This document shows, piece after piece, positions 1 through 9,077 of a stretch of DNA of 64,000 bases. The notes under the pieces were generated by a model. The model saw only the letters and a list, made by a program, of their open reading frames with translations, made no database searches and was not told the origin of the DNA. The number at the start of each line of letters is the position of its first letter. The first letter of the stretch is position 1. This stretch comes from Phymatolithon calcareum (Eukaryota; Rhodophyta; Florideophyceae; Hapalidiales), in contig OZ345365.1 in NCBI GenBank assembly GCA_977006965.1, forward strand, positions 248,001 through 312,000, read 5' to 3'. A program made the position numbers and the translations under genes.

Positions 1-23
1 CGGCGAACACCACAAGCAAGATC

Positions 24-1397
24 ATGAAGTCAAAATCCCGGACGAAAGGAGCAAAAAAAGCTCTCGGAGCTCTTGTGCACCCAAGCAAATTCTCAGTATA
101 CATCTCAAGTGCGTGTAAGGCTGAAGAAGACTGGAATCTGCCGTTGCGTACGTTTGCATTCAATAGGGCAATGAAGCGGCACTTCGCAAGAACATTCAAC
201 AGAGCACTGAAAGGGAAGGCGGTAGGTCCAGACGGAATTGCTGTCGAGATGTTGCACGTAAACAAAGAAGCGGTGCTCGAAATAATGCTAGCATTATAGG
301 AAGCATGCGGGAGACTCAAATGTCTTCCTCGGGCATGGCGGCAAGCAACTCTGATTCCGTTATACAAGAGAGGCCCGGCTCATGTCGCAGAAAACTACAG
401 GCTTATATCGCTTTTAAGTCAAGCCAAGAAAATCATTGACTCAGCTCTAGATGCATACATACGCGAGAACTACCGCTTCAATAAGGTTCAGCTGGGTTTT
501 CGGAAAGACAGAAGCACATATCTCGCTATACTCGGTGCAAAAAGTACAATGAAGAAGGGTCATCCGTTCATGGCAGTTCTCGACCTATCCGCGGCATACG
601 ATAGTGTGCCAAGGGATATCCTCATGAAGAGGCTGACGGAGAAACTTCCTGAAGAGATAACAAGGATGGTTGCGTACCGGTTAAAACCATCGTGGGTCAC
701 AACTGGAGACGAGACAGAGACGTAGTGTATCATCGACCGGGGTGTACCTCAAGGTTCCCCGCTTAGTCCATGCCTATACAATATATTCATGGACACATTC
801 GTAGAAGCCGTCTCCAATGCAGATGGAAACGTCTCAGACAGCCCAGTGGAATTGTTCGCAGATGATGTTCAGCTTCAAGCGAAGACATGACGAGGAATGC
901 AGAAACTTCTTGATATAGCGACCATTTGGGCAAGCGAAAATATCATGAAATGGAACACAAAACCGTGAAAAATCGAAGTTCTTAAGTACAAAGGGCTTCA
1001 GAAGCACACTTTTTACTTTGCGGGACGAGCACTGCATCAAGCCTGGAGACTCTCGTATCTTGGGGTAAGCATGAATAACTAGGGTGTTACGGATGACACG
1101 GACATAGCAAGAGTTCGAAATGCTGCAGGATGCATACATAAGCTTCGGGAGCTTGGAGTGAATGTTCGAGGATTCAAACCGGAGACATGCATCAGGATCT
1201 TTAAGTCGCTAATTATCCCGAAATGGGAGTATGCGTTACACGTTACTCCAATGACAAATAGATTGCTCTCGGCAATCGAGTCGGCAGAGGGCTTGTTCTA
1301 CAAGAATGTTTTTGGATGCCGAACACCGCCGGGACCGAATTCGAGTTCTGTGCCGACTGGGACCGCCAAAGATGAGGAGACGTCATCAAGCAGATAG
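24..1397 (+). pseudogene. Family-A reverse transcriptase, broken by stops
   Basis: One frame carries a non-LTR reverse transcriptase. Block order is NGKAVGPDGI-like at the start, then AVLDLSAAYDS, IIDRGVPQGSPLSPCLYNIF and LFADDVQL (the catalytic FADD), followed by the WEYALHVTP region shared by all families here. In-frame stops occur at 297 (TAG where relatives have Trp), about 723 (TAG, again a Trp position), 888 (TGA), 966 (TGA) and about 1079 (TAG). A small deletion near 1318 then shifts the frame. The protein would copy element RNA by target-primed reverse transcription in the nucleus. This copy is dead, and the right arm holds the same lesions, so it was dead before duplication. Confidence 0.9.
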
Positions 1398-1706
1398 GTT
1401 TGCATTAAGCCTGGTGAAACACAAAAAGCGCCTTCAAGAAACAGAAGAGTACTTTAGAAGAGATGAGGACGTAAAGGAAGAAATGAAGGATATTGAATAT
1501 CTCAAGATTTATGAAGACCTGCGACAAGCCCTTCAGAAAACCCAGGAGGGATCTGTCACGAAGAAGAGAAGGAGAGAAGAAACAATTAAGGTATGGGAAA
1601 AGGAAGAAGAAAGCAGATCGATGATGATTCCTATTGAAGGCAAGCTAATAGGGATCCTTTACATAGGAGAAAGAACAACACTTTTAAGGTGCCTAAGGTT
1701 GACATT

Positions 1707-2966
1707 TATAAAACCAGTCATGCCAGGGGCCGCCATGGGAATGGCCGGTTGTGTGTGGTTCAACAGTGACAGCTGAGAGGTGTGGAGTTGAATGAAGAGG
1801 TTTACTTAGTCGTTGATCGATGCCCTCACCTTCTAAGGTTGGTCGAAGAGCCTAAATACTAAACAGAGACAACGCACTATATTGAAAATGACCTGGGTAT
1901 GTAAGTGGACACCCATACGGGGAGGTCAGATAGCTTGCCAAACTATCACGGCCCACGGTAAGCTACGGAGAATGTATATACTCCTGGCCGGCAAATCTTG
2001 CGGCGACGAGGAACGAGAAGGGACAGCAACACTAACGGGACAGGAACTCGAAGTCGGCACAAGTACAGTCGGCGCATGAGGAGCACCTTCGAAACAGGAA
2101 CTTGGGAGAAGTACCGGTGTTGAAGAAGTGGTAAGGGCGTTATACGTATTCGTTCTGTGAGCGCTCCCTTGGCTTGGCACTGCAAGCTGAGAGTCCGGAA
2201 CTGTTTAGCCCCATTGAACAGTGATTAGAACGGCCGCTGCGTGTTGCTGGATGTAGAGGTGGTGATTGAGTGTGACAAGTTGTAGATCGATGATTGTTGA
2301 TAAGTCCTTGCTTGTCAAGTTTATTGATGGTGCTGCTACTTATACTACTTCTGGATTCATTGAATCAAGTAGACGAGCTAGCGGTGCATCTCGATTCATA
2401 TGGTATATGAAACGGATGATGATGTGTCTGCGCAAATGCGCGCGACTATCACGTAGAGAATGCACACAAAGCCTTGACAAGAGATTAAACGGAACGACTG
2501 ATTACAGGAAGAGAAACAATTTCTTGTATTGTACCCATATGGGTAACAATATTGTGCCTTACCATGAGTTGCGCCCAAAAACGGATACAAAGGAATTACA
2601 GTTCCTCTTGGGTGACACATTGAACAATGATGAGTGTAGCGATGACAAATGAAACATATGAAGGGAGAACATGCGTAGAAAGCGTATGAGCCGACGAGCG
2701 AGGTGAACGTCTTGATCCATGGTAGGAAGCTCAAATTGAGCTTGAATTCAATCGGTATGGCGGAGTGAAATGGTGAATTGAAAGATATCAGATTAACGTG
2801 TCCGAGACTCACCAAACTCATATGAAGGTCCGCACGTGTGAGAAGAGTGTCTTGCGAAACAGGATCCAAGAGCGTGGTTGTGCTTCCTCACAAGCAAACC
2901 AGGAAATGTCCATCATCTACAGACCAGTGACGGAGGAGTTCGACAAACAGAATCCCGTACACTACA
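1707..2966. mobile_element. 552-bp LTR-like insertion, left arm (interrupted by a copia-1 solo LTR)
   Basis: The insert is bounded by a 5-bp direct repeat ACATT (1702-1706 and 2967-2971) and interrupts the conserved LTF-to-NRAPLW junction of family A. Without the copia LTR it is about 552 bp. Read on the minus strand it starts TGTAGTGTAC and ends GGTTTTATA, and it holds a GAGTATATAC TATA-like box. It has no long ORF. Most likely it is an old solo LTR whose terminal CA has mutated. No matching internal region is in the window. Confidence 0.65.
2188..2890 (-). mobile_element. copia-1 solo LTR
   Basis: A 703-bp LTR (TG...CA on the minus strand) is flanked on both sides by CAAGC (2183-2187 and 2891-2895), which is the reverse complement of the GCTTG target duplication around the full-length element in the right arm. 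It has the long form of the LTR, like the right-arm 5' LTR, but carries 3'-LTR variants at its downstream end (GGACTTATC, ATCGATCT, CAGCGGCCG). That is the pattern expected from recombination between the two LTRs. Confidence 0.95.
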
Positions 2967-3261
2967 ACATTCAACCGAGCACCCCTTTGGAGGAAATCAG
3001 TATTTGGTGCCTACTTTGGGATTACCGTGCTGATCGAACTAGCCGCCTAACAACGTACTCTAGCGTCGTCTAGGATGAGTGCAGAAATTGAGTTTGAGTG
3101 GAAGAGACTCACAGGAGCTCTTCTTCGGAGAGAATTACGAATCAAGAACATTTTAGGTAGCCAGAAGAATTTAGCTTAGAGAATATCGCAAGATCTACCG
3201 CTTTACTCTAAGGTGAGGCTTTGGGAGCTCTCAAAATCAAATCATCAAATATCCCCAATGT

Positions 3262-3842
3262 ATTGCTCTAAAAAGCCGCCTTTGGCCTATGGGCTTCGAC
3301 AAGAACAATCGACCATCTCAGAAAACAAGGACAGAGTTCCCGAAGCCTCCACTGCTGTATTTGAGTTTCTTTGCAAATATCCTGGCAATACAATCGCAAG
3401 GCAATGGAGAATTCTACTCGAAATCTATGTAAGCTCGGACATTGACGGCGACTTGGAGAACACAAAGCAATGCTCCAATGCGGTCTCGGTATGGAAAACG
3501 GGGTGTGGAAAGTGTCGCAGTTGAAAAGAGAGTTGCAAGAGATTGTCCGTGAGCATAAAGTGCATTTCGAAGGGGAGCCAGTACCATACAGGAAGATGTA
3601 TAATTTATTCACTCGGTCGTCTTCTAATAGCAATATGTACTTTCCTTTCTTATATCTCGTCTTGCTGGCGAGAATAGTGTTTCTATAAACCTGGCGCACT
3701 AATTGTTGGTCACAACTATTAGTGCGGGTTCCTAAATAGTATACCAGGTTCCTGAATAGTGCGGTCCACACTAATTGTTGGTTCCAGCTTGGATTTTTAT
3801 GTTCCTAATTAGTGCGGTCCGCACTAATTGTGGTCATTACTG
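3262..3842. mobile_element. Tc1/mariner-type element, deleted left-arm copy
   Basis: This is the reverse complement of 12801-13406 of the right-arm element. It keeps one terminal inverted repeat (GCACTAATTGTGGTCATTACTG ending at 3842, shown in two parts: GCACTAATTGTGG then TCATTACTG) followed by target TA at 3843-3844. The other end and the adjoining family-A flank are missing. The breakpoint near 3261 shows 2-bp AT microhomology with the right arm, which suggests a deletion here rather than an insertion there. About 26 bp near 3585 is also missing. Confidence 0.75.
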
Positions 3843-3879
3843 TAGCCCAATTCAGGTAGAGCCGGATGCGGAGCACATA

Positions 3880-4271
3880 CTTTCTTTCTTTCTTTCTTTA
3901 TTGCAAATGACGTCAATTTTTAAGTTAACGCCTAAACTTGCTCTCGAGCAAGTTCTCTTCGTTCAAATATTGGATTATCGCTACGGATTTCTCTCTGCGC
4001 AGATCTTCTACCGTTTTGCTCCGAACTCTGCCGATGAATTTCCGTCGACTAACAGCCCGACCCGAAAAATGTAGGATCATATGTTCCACAGTTTCCTTCA
4101 CACCATACGGGCATTTCTTGCACATTGGGTCGTGAGGAAGTGGCTCATTCTCGTTGTGTCCATGGTTAAAGCTGGCGACGATTGGACAGCAATTAGTTAT
4201 GAGCTGGTTTGTCTCGAGAATCCCGCCCCTCACAAACGGTCTTTTGGATCGACAAGTAGGGCATATAAAAG
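3880..4271 (-). pseudogene. Family-C C-terminal zinc-finger fragment with (AAAG)n tail
   Basis: The minus-strand reading is about 110 codons: CPTCRSKRPF, then NHGHNENEPLPHDP, then a CxxC...ETVEH motif (MCKKCPYGVKETVEHMIL) and a basic end. A CxxC-x6-TxxH arrangement is typical of the zinc-binding tail after many non-LTR reverse transcriptases. The stop is followed by a short 3' untranslated region ending in GCAATAAAG repeats (the TTTC run at 3880-3903 on the plus strand). It abuts the family-D oligo-C end at 4266-4275. The usual third Cys is absent (HFSG follows the His). Confidence 0.78.
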
Positions 4272-5436
4272 GACAGGGGGGGGGGAAATTGTAGGTTTTT
4301 ATTTTAGAAGCCCTCAACGCCGGTATTCACCAACACCAGAGCAGCTTCCCGTTCATACTGCCATCTCATTACCCAATCAGATCACATTACACTATCATTT
4401 CTTCTAACATATGGATTTCCAATGCTAAAAGTTTGTCAATCGCCGTTTTCGTCCCTTTTTCCCAAGATTCTTCTGCTCTTGGACTTGTCAAATTTCGTTG
4501 TAGAGTTTTCAGATTCTCTTCTGCGACCTCGTTGAAATGTTCAACGTACGACTCTGCTCTTCGTGGTGGGAAGCTGCCGAAGAACCACTTAACTGCTAGG
4601 AGTCGGTGTTTCCTGGATCGAATTTGGAGTACAGGGCTTACTTTCTCCTTAGTATCGAGGGTAATTTTTCTCTCTTTTTCTTCTTCCTTTTCAATCCATT
4701 CCTGTCGTCGGCGGTGGCTCTCGTGTTTGTGCGTCACCAGCCCTCGTACGGCTCGCTCGGTACTGGCTCTTAGGAGCTCATGCTCCTGCAGATAGCGGAT
4801 ATCCCTCTCTGCTTGCTGTATGTCCCCTTCTTTTCCTCCGTAATTTGCTTCCTTCTCGATTTCGTCCTTCCCTCGTATAAGCCTCTGTGCGAAGTGCTCT
4901 CCGAGTTGCGCTCTTCTTATCTTTGGTGGAGTAATTCTGTAGAGGGCTCGCATTCGGGCGTGCAATCGTTTCGCGTAGTTACCGAAGGCAACAGAGTAGA
5001 ACAGACCTTCCGCTTGGTTGATCTGCGCTTCGACTGAGTTTGTCCATAGTGTGAGGTGTATCGCGTACTCCCATCTGCATTGCACAAGAGCCTTGTACAT
5101 TGCTATGTTCTTGGTAGCAGCTAGTCCTTGCGCTTAGACTCCCAGGTCTTTTAGTCCCATGATGATTCCCTTCGCCGCGTTGATGTGGTTTAGTGTTGCG
5201 TGGTGGGTTACTCCCGTGTTGTCGATCGTGGTTCCCAGGTATTCCAGTAGGCGGGTTTCGTGGAGCTCCTGGCCTGAGAGCCGGAACTTGCGTTTGAATA
5301 ATCCAGGATAGATAAGCACTTCGCTTTTTCCTTTCTTAGTGTTCCATGTCATTCCATTTTCTGTGGCCCAGCTCGTCGCCGTATCCAAAAGCCATTGCAT
5401 ACCATCGGAATTTATGAAAGAACAGTAACCCCCCAT
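4266..5436 (-). mobile_element. Family-D non-LTR retrotransposon, 5'-truncated, left arm
   Basis: On the minus strand this is the end of a reverse transcriptase (5436-5134, with the TGMTWNTKKGKSEVLIY-like block and YLGTTIDNTGV), then the C-terminal region (5100-4387), then a 3' untranslated region reading GGTGAATACCGGCGTTGAGG ... CTACAATTT and ending in ten Cs. A TAA/TAG-type break between 5134 and 5100 separates two otherwise consecutive frames. Only 4266-5064 is duplicated in the right arm. The 5' side is cut by a dispersed repeat at about 5430. Confidence 0.85.
4387..5100 (-). CDS. Family-D RT C-terminal region (fragment)
   Basis: About 237 codons without a stop. The order is CRWEYAIHLT, the QAEGLFYS motif, an RMRALYRITPPKIRR motif, a Glu/Lys/Arg-rich helical stretch with QEWIEKEEEKERK, then RKHRLLAVKWFFGSFPPRR near the end. 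Families B, E and F share the WFFG.FPP motif, so it marks a conserved C-terminal domain of unknown function in this clade. It is a fragment of a longer polyprotein with no start of its own. The right-arm copy (11284-11961) differs at about five residues. Confidence 0.75.
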   Translation of the reverse strand: MYKALVQCRWEYAIHLTLWTNSVEAQINQAEGLFYSVAFGNYAKRLHARMRALYRITPPKIRRAQLGEHFAQRLIRGKDEIEKEANYGGKEGDIQQAERDIRYLQEHELLRASTERAVRGLVTHKHESHRRRQEWIEKEEEKERKITLDTKEKVSPVLQIRSRKHRLLAVKWFFGSFPPRRAESYVEHFNEVAEENLKTLQRNLTSPRAEESWEKGTKTAIDKLLALEIHMLEEMIV

Positions 5437-5546
5437 GGATCATTTCTATCCTATATGTACGTATTGGTTTAAAAGCATTCGGTGTGAGTACAATCGTAAG
5501 TAAGAACAAAAAACGTAGCTTGGGTAAAATGAGATGTCCTCAAGGA
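5417..5546. repeat. Short dispersed repeat
   Basis: The motifs CATGGATCATTTCTATCC, GTGTGAGTACAATCGTAAGT and GGGTAAAATGAGATG recur in reverse complement at about 12222-12389 in the right-arm replacement segment. The first part also recurs at 6311-6357. The repeat has no coding potential. It cuts the 5' side of the family-D fragment. It could be a SINE, a MITE or an LTR piece; no terminal repeats were found to decide. Confidence 0.6.
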
Positions 5547-5693
5547 GTAGAGTTAACTATCGCACAACATCAATTATTAGGGACTTACGCGAGTACCGCG
5601 CCACGTGCCAGGCGCGGTTACGACATGCTATCGGATCAGCTGTCAAACGAGCTCGGTGCACTGATCACCGAGCTCCAAAATGTGGCGCAATGA
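5529..5693 (+). CDS. Small unrecognised ORF
   Basis: A 54-codon ATG ORF (MRCPQGVELTIAQ... ending LITELQNVAQ) just downstream of the dispersed repeat. The second half could form an amphipathic helix. I do not recognise it and nothing nearby supports expression; it may be chance or part of the repeat unit. Confidence 0.2.
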   Translation: MRCPQGVELTIAQHQLLGTYASTAPRARRGYDMLSDQLSNELGALITELQNVAQ

Positions 5694-5744
5694 ACACACA
5701 ATGACGCCTCGCTACCGGGGGTCGTCTACGGCGAACAATACAGG

Positions 5745-6018
5745 AGTTCTTGATGATGATGATGATTGCTATATTCAATTTACGAGGACATGGAATAGAC
5801 AAGCCGTCAATTGAGGAAATCTGATCAGTGGACCCCAAGCTTTTCCCTCCGCCCTTTTACGGGAGAGGGTTTTTGCAGCTAGGGCTACGACGTTAACCCG
5901 GGTTACAAGTATTTGAATATATGATCGAAGCTACAATGTAGCTGCTGAAACGCATCTCCCTTGCAGTCTCATGAGTGTTACTGAGGGCGTTTAATAAATT
6001 CCAAATTCAAAAAAAAAT
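5745..6018 (+). mobile_element. Family-G non-LTR 3' end
   Basis: It starts with codons for ...IYEDME and a stop, which matches the end of the family-G frame on the minus strand at 32143. The shared 3' untranslated region follows (GTGGACCCCAAGCTTTTCCC, GAGAGGGTTTTTGCAGC, CATCTCCCTTGCAGTCTCATG, GGCGTTTAATAAATT) and ends in an A-run at about 6010-6018. It is a short, 5'-truncated copy. Similar tails lie at 31895-32140 and 8967-9050 on the minus strand. Confidence 0.7.
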
Positions 6019-6187
6019 CAGGAGTTCTGCAATTTAGATGGGATATCTGAGATCCTAAGTTTTTCCGCCCGCTCCTCTGGCGGTGCGTTTTCGTAAGCTA
6101 CACAAAAGTAGGTAGCAACTGAGGAAGCCTTGCCCATATCTTCAGAAGTCTGTGGGGCTTTGAAATAAACTTTGTTCAAAAAAACAA
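6019..6187 (+). mobile_element. Family-B 3' tail
   Basis: A 5'-truncated fragment with the family-B 3' end: GAGGAAGCCTTGCCCATATC, CAGAAGTCTGTGGGGC, then TTTGAAATAAAC and an A-rich end. No coding sequence remains. Confidence 0.75.
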
Positions 6188-6189
6188 CA

Positions 6190-6357
6190 TCAATTATGAA
6201 TCTAATTTTTCAGTCAGAAAAAGTTTAATTCTATGAATTTGTAAGTGATGTATCTCGAGAATCCCGCCCTTCATAAACGATCTTTTGGATCGACAAATAG
6301 GGCATATACCAGAACAGTAAAACACTCCATGGATCATTCCTATCCTAAATGTACGTA
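6190..6357 (-). repeat. Family-C-like fragment plus dispersed repeat
   Basis: The minus strand reads CPICRSKRSFMKGGILEIH and then the ACATCACTTACAAATTCATAG sequence type (shown here as ACATCACTTACA and AATTCATAG) that also occurs at 12131-12170. The short dispersed repeat follows at 6311-6357. The fragment therefore resembles the right-arm version of family C rather than the left-arm version. Confidence 0.6.
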
Positions 6358-7010
6358 GACCTGAACCGGACCGAACGGTCCACAAGACTGAAGAATTCCG
6401 GCGCGGGCGGGTAGCCCGCGCCGGTATTTGTGACCACGACGAATGCGGTGACGAATGCGCGCATTTTTGCGGCTTCTCCGCCGAAATCGGTTGTCGCGAT
6501 GAAGAACGCTGCCCCGCTGAAGACCAAGTCAAGAGTGCTGACCCCGAAACACTCTGCGAACCGACGCGAAATATCCGAAATCGTGCTACGTGCTGAATGT
6601 ATGAAACCATCGATATCATACCCGGTTCACGACTAGTTGTCGCCGACGCGGAAACCGGAACCCGCGCCGATAGTCCCCACCGAAGTTGTCCCCCCGAGCG
6701 AGGTTCCGTTTTTGGAGCCGCGCAAGATGTCCCCCCGAGTGGGCTTCCGTTGAACGCCCTCCGAAGTTGTCCCCCCGAGCGAGCTCCGTTGACGAACGCC
6801 ACCCTCCAAGTTGCCCCCGCGAGCGAGAGCGAGGCCTCGTTGAAAAGCCTCCCGAAGTTGTCCGCCCGGAAGAGCACTCGTTGAAGAGCGCCTACCTTTA
6901 GCTGTCCCCCCGAGCGAGCTCTCGTTGAAGAGCACACCCCCTGATGTTAAGAGCCACCAGAAGTTGCCCCCCGAGAGGGCTTCCCTTTATTAGCCCCCCG
7001 GAAGTTATGC
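6358..7010. other. GC-rich patch with an unrecognised minus-strand ORF
   Basis: Base composition rises clearly over the flanks. On the minus strand 6345-6650 is open and codes a hydrophobic stretch (LVFSGAAFFIATTDFGG, then AFVTAFVVVTNTGAGY). I do not recognise it. It could be the end of a captured host gene or the 5' part of an unknown element. The tandem repeat at 6683-7005 lies just upstream on the same strand. Confidence 0.35.
6683..7005. repeat. Degenerate ~44-bp tandem repeat
   Basis: Seven or eight units each begin close to AGTTGTCCCCCCGAGCGAG, starting at 6683, 6725, 6764, 6809, 6856, 6900, 6962 and about 7000. Spacing varies from 38 to 62 bp. Minus-strand readings give repeated SLGGT and GGQLR motifs, but the spacing is not a constant multiple of three, so a coding role is doubtful. 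Confidence 0.7.
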
Positions 7011-7149
7011 GAGCGCGCCGAGAAGACCTCCGACTGCGGAGGTTTGCCCTACTCGGCAATTTTTACTGCGAAGAAGAAGAACGTAGCAAGTGATGGATAC
7101 CAGAGTTGGAGATGATGGAGATGAGTGCAGCACTTGTGATTTGGGAACA

Positions 7150-7412
7150 TAATTGTTACACAGGGTAGTTACTGAGACCCAAGCTGCTCTGTTGTTGGTG
7201 AATACCGGCGTTGAGGGCTTGTAAAATAAAAACATACAATTTCCCCCCCCCCAAATGTACGTATGTTATACCACCCGCAGCTTATATATATGTATGTTAC
7301 AGTACCCTTTCCCTGGAAGGGATACAGCGCATTTCGAAGCTGCTCTGGTGTCGGCGTGCGCCGGCGTTGAGGGCTTCTAAAATAAAAAACTTCAATTCTC
7401 CCCTCCTGTTAC
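7150..7412 (+). mobile_element. Two successive family-D 3' tails
   Basis: Two copies of the family-D 3' end lie in the same orientation: GTTGTTGGTGAATACCGGCG ... ACATACAATTT plus ten Cs (7185-7252), and GGTGTCGGCGTGCGCCGGCG ... AATTCTCCCCTCC (7335-7408). Each carries TAAAATAAA just before the end. Both are 5'-truncated to almost nothing. Confidence 0.75.
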
Positions 7413-7419
7413 ACTACGC

Positions 7420-8163
7420 GCAACTACGAAATGCTGAAAAGGAACAAGGAGAAGGAACGCATGTATTCAAATGAAGTGCCCGAAAGCAGAAAAAACCATG
7501 AATAGAAGTACACGAGGAAAGATATCGCCACGATGAAGACCAGAGAGCCGATTTGTGAAGCTATAAAACATATCCAAGCAAACAATTCTTCGCAAGCACT
7601 TCATTTATATATCTCCCACTGGAAGGAGACCGCCTAGAATCTAAGCGGAAAAGGAAGATTCCATACGACAAGACAAGAGAATTGCCAGCAATCCTCAAGT
7701 TCCCAAAGGTGAAACACAGACAACTCGCTCTGCAGTATGCCTGTGGAAGATTCCCGCAGGTGTCAACAACAAGTACGGCCGACGAATTCGGCACCAGAGC
7801 CAGAGAGCATATGGAAATCCTTGAGCGCAAACTAGCAGGGTACGACCTAGAAGGAGAAAAACGACTAGAAGCAGAAAAGACTATAGATGAGCTCTTACTA
7901 TTTAGCAAGACACTTCTAGAACGCATGGAGAACGAAGAAGGCCTGTATTGATTTGTAGGCGGCAAGGCATAAAGTGTTCGAGTGCACTCACCAACAACCC
8001 CGTAGAGGACTGAGACAGGATTACTGTTGAATCCTGAGTTTCCCTGTCCTCCATTCCGGTGGGCGTTTCGTGAGCTGCACAAAGGTAGGTAGCATCAGAG
8101 GAAGCTTCGCCCATATCTTCGGAAGTCTGCGGGGCTTTTAAATAAACCTGAATTAAAAAAACT
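7420..8163 (+). mobile_element. Family-B non-LTR fragment
   Basis: This matches the end of the full-length family-B copy (47430-48156). The C-terminal frame is broken near 7504, then open as 7682-7951 (LKFPKVKHRQLALQYACGRFP, then FGTRAREHMEILERKLAG, ending ERMENEEGLY and a stop). The 3' untranslated region follows, with GTGGGCGTTTCGTGAGC and CATATCTTCGGAAGTC, then TTAAATAAACCTGAATT and seven As. It is 5'-truncated at about 7420. Confidence 0.82.
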
Positions 8164-8966
8164 GCCCCGCAACTGGAGCGAAAACCTGCCAGGTGAGACT
8201 TATGTATACCAAGCCACTGAGAAGCAGTTCGTCTCCCTCGCGTTGGCGGATTCTCACTGACAGCGGGCAACGCATCAGCCACACCTGCGTGGTGGGTGGA
8301 AAGTTGTCATAACGTTGCTGCCTATTTGTCCCTTCTGGCTGGACCGTTACTGATATCTGTGCGCTCCTGTTCACCGTCATCGTCATCTACTTATGACAGC
8401 TTCCACTCCTGCGACAGCTTCCGAGTCTGTGTTCCAGGCGTGTGTGTTTTGTGCCAAAGATGACTGGCATTGGGGATGTTTTCGAGTTAATATCTAGACA
8501 TACCCAGATTGTCTTGCTGGCGAGCACCACAATATCCGCAACTTCTTGTACCGCTTCTATATGTGCGCGAAATTTGGCCGTCTTCGAAAAGGCGTCCAAG
8601 GACGTATACCAGAAAGGCTTCGTGCACCAATAATCTTCGATACGTCACAGCATGATGAACGACATTCCCAGCTCTAGGCCTAGATACGCTTCCATATCGA
8701 ACCTCGAAAACTATTGCAGTAAACGCATCGAAGTGTTCGTCATATCATTAAGATGCGTTATCTCTTTCGAAAAATGATGGCAAAATAAGCCAAAGCTGTC
8801 AACTTCTGAGAATGCAGTTCAAATTCTTTATCTTTGGAGTAAAACCAAGCCACTCAGACACTGTATGCTGTCCACATATACATCAGCATCACACCCAGGT
8901 AGACCTTGCCTTTCATGTGGAACTTTGTAAGGATCATGATCTCCCTGAGCTTGTTTTCTTTAATTT
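8164..8966. other. Unassigned segment
   Basis: I see no gene I can support. The minus strand is open at 8387-8599 (KFRAHIEAVQEVADIVVLAS...) but starts from TTG. It could be an exon of a host gene or chance. No repeat shared with the rest of the window was noticed. Confidence 0.4.
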
Positions 8967-9050
8967 GCTCATGAGACTGCAAGAGAGATGCGTTTCAGTT
9001 GCTACCTTGTAGCTTCGATCATCTATTCAAACCCGTGTAAGCAGACAGTG
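8967..9050 (-). mobile_element. Family-G 3' tail fragment
   Basis: Contains CATGAGACTGCAAGAGAG, ATGCGTTTCAGTTGCTACC and TAGCTTCGATCATC, the reverse complement of the family-G 3' untranslated region seen at 5920-5985 on the plus strand. Confidence 0.6.
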
Positions 9051-9077
9051 TCGCCAACAGGATCACTTCCGTGACGA

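Larger units (their letters stand above)
1306..3179 (+). pseudogene. Family-A C-terminal region (split by LTR-like insert)
   Basis: The frame from 1306 carries the highly charged region that follows the polymerase in family A: a KMRRRHQADRF motif, then a Lys/Arg/Glu-rich coiled-coil-like stretch (LRQALQK...TKKRRREE) and LYIGERTT...LRCLRLTF at 1690-1706. Coding homology stops at the insert, so the last residues before the stop at 1776 are read-through into it. It resumes at 2967 with the APLWR, GAYFG and AEIEFEWKRLTGAL motifs and ends at TAG 3177-3179. The resumed part has its own stop (TAA replacing a Leu codon near 3047). The function of the region is unknown; its basic character suggests nucleic-acid binding. 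Confidence 0.8.
1..3256 (+). mobile_element. Family-A non-LTR retrotransposon, left-arm copy (interrupted)
   Basis: The copy runs from inside the reverse transcriptase to a 3' end that reads ...CATCAAATATCCCC at about 3256. The 3' untranslated end (GAGGCTTTGGGAGCTCTC then AAAAT and an oligo-C end) recurs at 40.7, 49.2, 51.9 and 58.8 kb on the plus strand and at 14.4, 38.7, 49.9 and 50.9 kb on the minus strand, which defines family A. The copy is split at 1707-2966 by an LTR-like insert. Its 5' end lies beyond the window. Confidence 0.88.
1..5064. repeat. Left arm of large inverted repeat
   Basis: Read in reverse complement, this arm matches 11284-22353. Positions 1-2187 pair with 22353-20167 without any length difference, and long translated segments are identical. 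The family-D part differs by only a few residues. The arm lacks 1034 bp that the right arm has (13407-14440), lacks the copia-1 interior, and has about 37 bp (4174-4211) where the right arm has about 332 bp. It continues past the left edge of the window, so its full length is unknown. Confidence 0.95.

Noticed and set aside
834-1139. Minus-strand ORF of 101 codons, repeated at 21215-21520
   Set aside because: Antisense shadow of the family-A reverse transcriptase; conserved only because the DNA is duplicated.
6600-6937. Gene coding for SLGGT/GGQLR protein repeats
   Set aside because: Unit spacing varies from 38 to 62 bp and is not kept in multiples of three, and frames are interrupted.
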